In this document: positions 61,167 to 64,000 of the stretch, piece after piece
Layout: each line of letters opens with the position of its first letter
How positions within the stretch are numbered: the stretch's first letter is position 1
Assembly (NCBI GenBank): GCA_012295275.1
Contig: CM022676.1
Location: forward strand, 10,252,086-10,316,085
Length of the DNA: 64,000 bases
DNA from: Chrysomallon squamiferum
Taxonomy: Eukaryota > Mollusca > Gastropoda > Neomphalida > Peltospiridae
Reading direction: 5' to 3'
The notes under the pieces: model-generated
Told to the model about the DNA's origin: nothing
The model's input: only the letters and a program-made list of their open reading frames with translations
The model's database searches: none
Program-made: the position numbers and the translations under genes

Positions 61167-62266
61167 CTGTTATCTGTTTTATCAGACTACTAAAAACTAC
61201 AGAATAAATGCATCAAGGAACATACGCTGTAAAAACTAAAATATTAAAAATGCACTTTGAAACGAAGTTTTGAAAACAATCTTACAAATTTCGAGTACGA
61301 TAAAACGCGTCTATTTTGAACTGAAAGGTGTGACGCGGAGGTCAAAGGTCGAGCTAGTTATGTTCTGCACAGATAAGGATTTACTCGTTATTCAGTTCAA
61401 GTCCCGCCCAAACAGGCAAACAGGCTTTTCTCCATTCTACCCACCATTTCAAACTACTCTACAAATTCACGTTTATGAACATGTGGTTGTCGAGTTTTTA
61501 TTTTTATTTTTCGTTCTATCTTTTTTTATTATTATTTTCTTTTCTTTTTTTTTTTCTTATTTTCAGCAAATGTTTTCCTTAATTTTATTATTATTTTCTG
61601 TCTTTAAATTTATTTTAATTTTATTTTAATTTTATTATATTTATTTTTGCTATTATTTTTTTTTTAATTCTCTTTCGACATTTTTTCCTTTTTCCTTTTT
61701 TTTTTAACCTTTCTTTTCTATTTCTTTCTTTTAATTTTTTCTAGTTTCTTTTTTCTTTTTCTCTTCCTTGTTTCTTTTCAATTTATAAATCAACCTTTCT
61801 TGCTTATTAAGGTAACTTAATCGTGATTGTTTCCAAACACACACACATTGGAAAAAAAACAACACATTTCATACAGATTACGGAACAAATGGCTATTACC
61901 GCGCGCTAACATATACAAAAGTTAATATTTTCAATTCTTTTATCAGCAGGTTACAGCTGGCTTTAACAGTCTATTCGCCGGAGAATTCCTACAAAATATT
62001 CACACACCGAACACTGCTGGAAATTCGAGAATGTCAAAAGGCAGGAACAATATTTTTCACTCTCTCGCAAATGCCGTATCTCCAAAACCTCTCACACAAG
62101 ACTTTACACCAAGGAGCTCACAGGACGGAGAGAAAAAAAAAAAAAAAAATGTTTCTTCTACTAAAAAAAAAAAAAAAAAAAAAAAAAAGACTTCAATACG
62201 TATTTCTGTACTTACCTTAGAGGCGTGAGCTCTCATATCGCCCGAGGGTGCGGCACGTTCGGCCAT
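44276..62266 (-). CDS. Calponin-like muscle protein: CH domain plus seven calponin repeats
   Basis: Minus-strand exons 62216-62266, 56377-56507, 54233-54335, 46361-46498 and 44276-45163; 1311 nt, 436 aa, all GT-AG and in frame. Residues about 18-140 form a calponin-type CH domain (EVRNWIKQLIGE, GVLLVRLVKAVYDG, FKQMENIEIFLKGAEAYGVP, LFQTNDLYEGRNMAMVISTI). The last exon holds seven calponin repeats (IGLQAGSNKGASQAGM type, period 39 aa). Calponins bind F-actin through these repeats and stabilise thin filaments. Vertebrate calponin has three repeats, so seven with a CH domain is an expanded, invertebrate-style arrangement. The ATG at 62266 opens MAERAAPSGDMRAH, with no better upstream start seen. 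Confidence 0.95.
44540..44930 (-). repeat. 117-bp homogenised coding repeats in calponin exon 5
   Basis: Successive 117-bp units differ by only a few bases (for example caccg/catcg, gacgcc/gactcc), far less than the flanking repeats. Implies recent duplication or gene conversion, and makes copy number prone to assembly error. Confidence 0.9.
45175..45365. repeat. AAAT/GAAT tetranucleotide array, duplicated
   Basis: Two long blocks of aaataaataa + tatttataaataaag + a/gaaac..., repeated at about 45180-45285 and 45286-45360. Lies in calponin intron 4 directly after the exon 5 acceptor side. Confidence 0.85.
45690..45960. repeat. Minisatellite with repeated TGACGTCA-like sites
   Basis: About six units of about 45 bp containing attatgacgtcataataaac. 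A perfect CRE-type palindrome TGACGTCA is at 45926-45933 and several one-base variants occur. Located in calponin intron 4. Confidence 0.75.
46112..46191 (+). repeat. Dispersed repeat, copy 2 (copy 1 at 25496-25575)
   Basis: See 25496-25575; same orientation, same preceding (ATT)n run (46062-46099), about five mismatches over 80 bp. Confidence 0.8.
46361..46498 (-). CDS. Calponin-like exon 4 (CH domain end)
   Basis: Acceptor tttgtttttag, 138 nt, donor CTGAG|gtacgt (phase 0). Codes MENIEIFLKGAEAYGVPSNS ... ILQLGTE. Confidence 0.94.
46499..46930. repeat. Array of tgtagaacgtaagaa units beside calponin exon 4
   Basis: About ten degenerate units of about 40-45 bp starting at the exon 4 acceptor. 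A second block of the same units is at 48557-48800. Confidence 0.8.
46931..48556. other. Calponin intron 3, part
   Basis: AT-rich DNA with poly-T/C tracts (47410-47450, 47815-48000 and 48145-48170) and no exon. Short pyrimidine-driven ORFs are not credible. Confidence 0.55.
48557..48800. repeat. Second copy of exon 4 acceptor boundary plus array
   Basis: gttctccatctaaaa...cttcatacaatt repeats 46490-46525 (end of exon 4 and its acceptor on the minus strand), followed by the same tacgaacgtt...aacatt and gaacgtaagaa units. About 80 percent match over 83 bp by eye. Confidence 0.8.
48801..54232. other. Calponin intron 3, remainder
   Basis: Microsatellites: (ATT)/(CATTAT)/(TAG) 49100-49180, (TAA) 49305-49361, (GTAT) near 50102-50130, (TAA) 50945-51053, AAAT blocks 51765-51900, (ATT) 52268-52306, AAAT 52745-52795, and a GGACGGAC-type array 54115-54185. 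An ORF at 50354-50635 (EANLKPSRIKSNKEIREL) might be a retroelement tail but is unsupported. Confidence 0.6.
54233..54335 (-). CDS. Calponin-like exon 3 (CH domain)
   Basis: Acceptor tttttatttcag, 103 nt, donor AAGCAG|gtgggt (phase 0). Codes LVKAVYDGTPKSNLPAK... to QMPFKQ. Confidence 0.93.
54950..56320. repeat. Minisatellites and TG/TATC microsatellites in calponin intron 2
   Basis: About 54960-55380: seven units of about 55 bp (tatgtgaaatgtgactat, atattgccattttatg, atgtacgac). 55790-55893: TA, TG then TATC runs. About 56050-56310: four units of about 75 bp (attatggcattggcatttt, catctgtttaaat). Confidence 0.78.
56377..56507 (-). CDS. Calponin-like exon 2 (CH domain start)
   Basis: Acceptor ctttgtaacag, 131 nt, donor GTCAG|gtagca (phase 2). 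Codes VAAKYDSGNELEVRNW... to RSGVLLV. Confidence 0.93.
56605..56700. repeat. TG/TATG/AG compound microsatellite
   Basis: tgtg run 56608-56643, gtat repeats to about 56662 and GA-rich tail. Lies about 100 bp upstream of calponin exon 2 on the minus strand. Confidence 0.85.
57290..57430. promoter_or_regulatory. Candidate regulatory island in calponin intron 1 (GATA/E-box/CTCF-like)
   Basis: A GC-balanced stretch within AT-rich intron. It has CTTATC at 57314 and 57347, AGATAAG at 57393, E-box CATCTG at 57325, and gcgccatctggcgg (57321-57334), which fits the CTCF core consensus at 13 of 14 positions. Motif matches only; function not shown. Confidence 0.35.
58336..58630. repeat. AAAT tetranucleotide array in calponin intron 1
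   Basis: About 290 bp of imperfect aaataaataa with attttatcaataaa-type interruptions. Confidence 0.85.
58690..59000. promoter_or_regulatory. Candidate muscle enhancer in calponin intron 1
   Basis: About 300 bp of unusually complex, GC-richer DNA. It contains a perfect MEF2 consensus CTATTTATAG (58932-58941) and a MyoD-type E-box CAGCTG (58746-58751). MEF2 and MyoD sites in the first intron of a muscle gene are a plausible enhancer; inference only. Confidence 0.4.
59700..59960. promoter_or_regulatory. Second complex island in calponin intron 1
   Basis: Low-repeat, GC-balanced 260 bp with an MCAT/TEAD-type AGGAATG (59760-59766) and CACGTG near 59792. Flanked by simple repeats, so its complexity stands out. 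Possible regulatory element. Confidence 0.3.
60000..62215. other. Calponin intron 1, promoter-proximal part
   Basis: (GAT)n 60018-60043, TG-rich 60095-60132, TTG run 61131-61166, long T/C-rich tracts 61495-61790 and two poly-A runs at 62133-62150 and 62163-62188 just inside the first donor. No coding exon. Confidence 0.6.
62216..62266 (-). CDS. Calponin-like exon 1 (start)
   Basis: 17 codons MAERAAPSGDMRAHASK, donor AAG|gtaagt, phase 0. The AT-poor coding stretch stands out from the poly-A/T flanks. Confidence 0.9.
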
Positions 62267-62485
62267 TGTTGTCTTGTACGGTTGACTGGGTGGAAAGAGA
62301 GAGAAAAAACAGAAACCTGCAACTAAACGATCTCGCTAAAGGGACTGGTTTGAAAACTGGGAGCACCGAGATGGTCGGATATACGTAAAGTCCACACAGC
62401 AGAAGACAGAAGCAGACGCCGACAGAACGAGCGTAAATGAGGCAAGTTGAAGGGCCTATCGGGTTTCAGCTTCTGCATGCTTTCG

Positions 62486-62514
62486 CCTTATATGTCTAAC
62501 CGCGCGGTCACGTG
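62486..62514 (-). promoter_or_regulatory. Calponin-like promoter: TATA/CArG-like box and E-box
   Basis: About 220 bp upstream of the ATG the minus strand reads ACATATAAGG (plus 62486-62495), one base off the SRF CArG consensus and also TATA-like. CACGTG is next to it (62509-62514). The sequence around 62380-62520 is GC-rich. SRF/CArG control is established for vertebrate smooth-muscle calponin family genes; here it is inference. Confidence 0.45.
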
Positions 62515-62519
62515 ACTCC

Positions 62520-62570
62520 CGCTATCTCTTCCCTTCCGCGATGGTTTTGGAAGGACTTTTTTTTTTGTTT

Positions 62571-62605
<35 letters not shown>

Positions 62606-63389
62606 GATTGAAGAGACATCGCGGTTACAACTGAGAAAGGAATTTACAAGAAGCGAGTTCAGGAGGAAATGTTTGCTATATGATGTGTTTCGGAACCAGT
62701 TTCGGTGGCTCCTTGAGTAAACACACAGCCCATAATGTTTATCTGTGTTGGTACACCCACGTAACATAAATTTATTTTGATTACGTCATAGTTACTTTTC
62801 TTTTATTTTAATTTTTCCTTTTACATTTTTATTATTATTATTTTTTTAATATTTTTTTTTTTTTTTAAATGTCAGCTATCAAAACTTTGTTAATAACAAA
62901 GTACAACCAAGAAATATAAAAACATTTCGAATACTGGAAAATTATGGGAGTCTGGTTACTCGCGATCAAACTTTTCTAATAACAAAGTATATCCAGGTAG
63001 TATAAATTCATACCGAGTAGGAAGTTATTGTGTTAATACCCTCAAAGTTTACTACTAATAAAAGTATTTCCATTATAATATAAATTTATTTTGATTACTT
63101 CTAAATTTATTCTGTTAATACCCTAAAACGTTACTAATAACTATGTATACCAATAAAATAACAAATTCACAGCAGTTTCAAAGGTTATTATTTGAATGAC
63201 ATGTGGACCGAACTTTGCTAATAACATAACAACAAAACAGCACAAATGGTGATAAATGGAAGCTGGCTTTTTCCTTGATTGTGTAAATATTTCAAGGTAT
63301 CTCTAAACACCGTAAATACAGTTATTATTTTAATTAACCAAAGTATAAAAGAAAAATAAAGATGCATTAAAACTTAAAATATTTACTGC

Positions 63390-63422
<33 letters not shown>

Positions 63423-63487
63423 CGGTCTTTGAAATTTTTATTTTCCAATTTACAAAACAGACGATATAGATTTTTTTTTTTCTTGCC

Positions 63488-63532
<45 letters not shown>

Positions 63533-63945
63533 TATCTTTATAGTTATTATATATGTCGAATTTTTAAATTTAAAAATAACATATTAATTAATTAATTAAC
63601 ATATTCTTAATATAAACAATATATATATATATAAAAAAAAAAAAATTTAATACGAATTTATAAGAAATTAATGTTTTACCTTTTCTGTTCTTCCACTCTG
63701 ACTTAGTAAATTAATAGTTCGTAGCAAGCTTCCATAATTCAACATTTAGTTCAGTACGACAGAAAAGTAACTATAATGTAATTCATAAACGTCTGCTGCA
63801 TTCACTGCACGTGCAACTCGTGCAAAATTTTTAAATCACATTTCAGTTGCTATAGCGACTGGTCAGTTTCAAGTGACTGCTTTGACAATGTGGCCAAGAA
63901 ACATTTTAACCTAGCCTCGTATAAAACTGTGGATAAATGTTTTCG

Positions 63946-63995
<50 letters not shown>

Positions 63996-64000
63996 CGCAC
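62520..64000. other. Upstream flank of the calponin-like gene
   Basis: Long poly-T (62560-62602), poly-A (63394-63421), ATT run (63488-63531), TA repeat near 63623 and AAT run (63948-63991). No coding signal; 63690-63940 is the only complex stretch and no motif was recognised. Confidence 0.6.

Noticed and set aside
1-64000. CRISPR arrays, bacterial operons, rRNA or tRNA genes
   Set aside because: The many direct repeats are eukaryotic mini- and microsatellites without spacer structure; no tRNA cloverleaf or rRNA segment was recognised by eye.

Overview
The window is eukaryotic nuclear DNA. It is AT-rich and crowded with micro- and minisatellites. Genes are split by GT-AG introns, and DNA transposon remnants are present. 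A muscle-type calponin (CH domain plus seven calponin repeats) and the style of the immunoglobulin-superfamily (IgSF) genes point to an invertebrate bilaterian, probably a lophotrochozoan and most likely a mollusc. That placement is inference from protein character; no database search was possible.

Layout. (1) 742-30416, + strand: a head-to-tail cluster of three related type I membrane IgSF genes, called A, B and C here. A (5' end outside the window) has at least 2 Ig domains. B is complete, with signal peptide, 4 Ig domains, a transmembrane (TM) segment and a 21-residue tail (about 489 aa). C is complete, with signal peptide, 5 Ig domains, a stalk, TM and a KP-rich repetitive tail (about 749 aa). 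Every internal intron is phase 1 and each Ig domain sits on one exon. B and C share a promoter-proximal block and a noncoding first exon, so the cluster arose by tandem duplication. (2) 33861-35279, + strand: an orphan signal-peptide-like ORF and a small secreted PAN/apple-like cysteine protein (D). (3) 35280-44275: repeat-rich intergenic DNA with a GC-rich foldback element. (4) 44276-62266, - strand: the five-exon calponin-like gene (436 aa), with candidate muscle regulatory islands in its large first intron.

Three class II DNA transposon relics are visible: a hAT-type element with a perfect 8-bp target duplication (6314-7140), a Tigger/pogo-type element retaining a CENP-B-like transposase N-terminus (16263-17004), and a long-inverted-repeat foldback (37131-37528).

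The most unusual signal is that many introns here contain tandem or dispersed copies of their own splice sites, sometimes with adjoining exon sequence: three 92-bp copies across the acceptor of the gene C TM exon, four copies across the Ig3 donor, about a dozen donor-like units after gene A Ig1, about ten acceptor-like units before gene C Ig3, and a copied acceptor of calponin exon 4. Repeated duplication across exon-intron boundaries appears to have enlarged the introns and left arrays of decoy splice sites and vestigial Ig exons.
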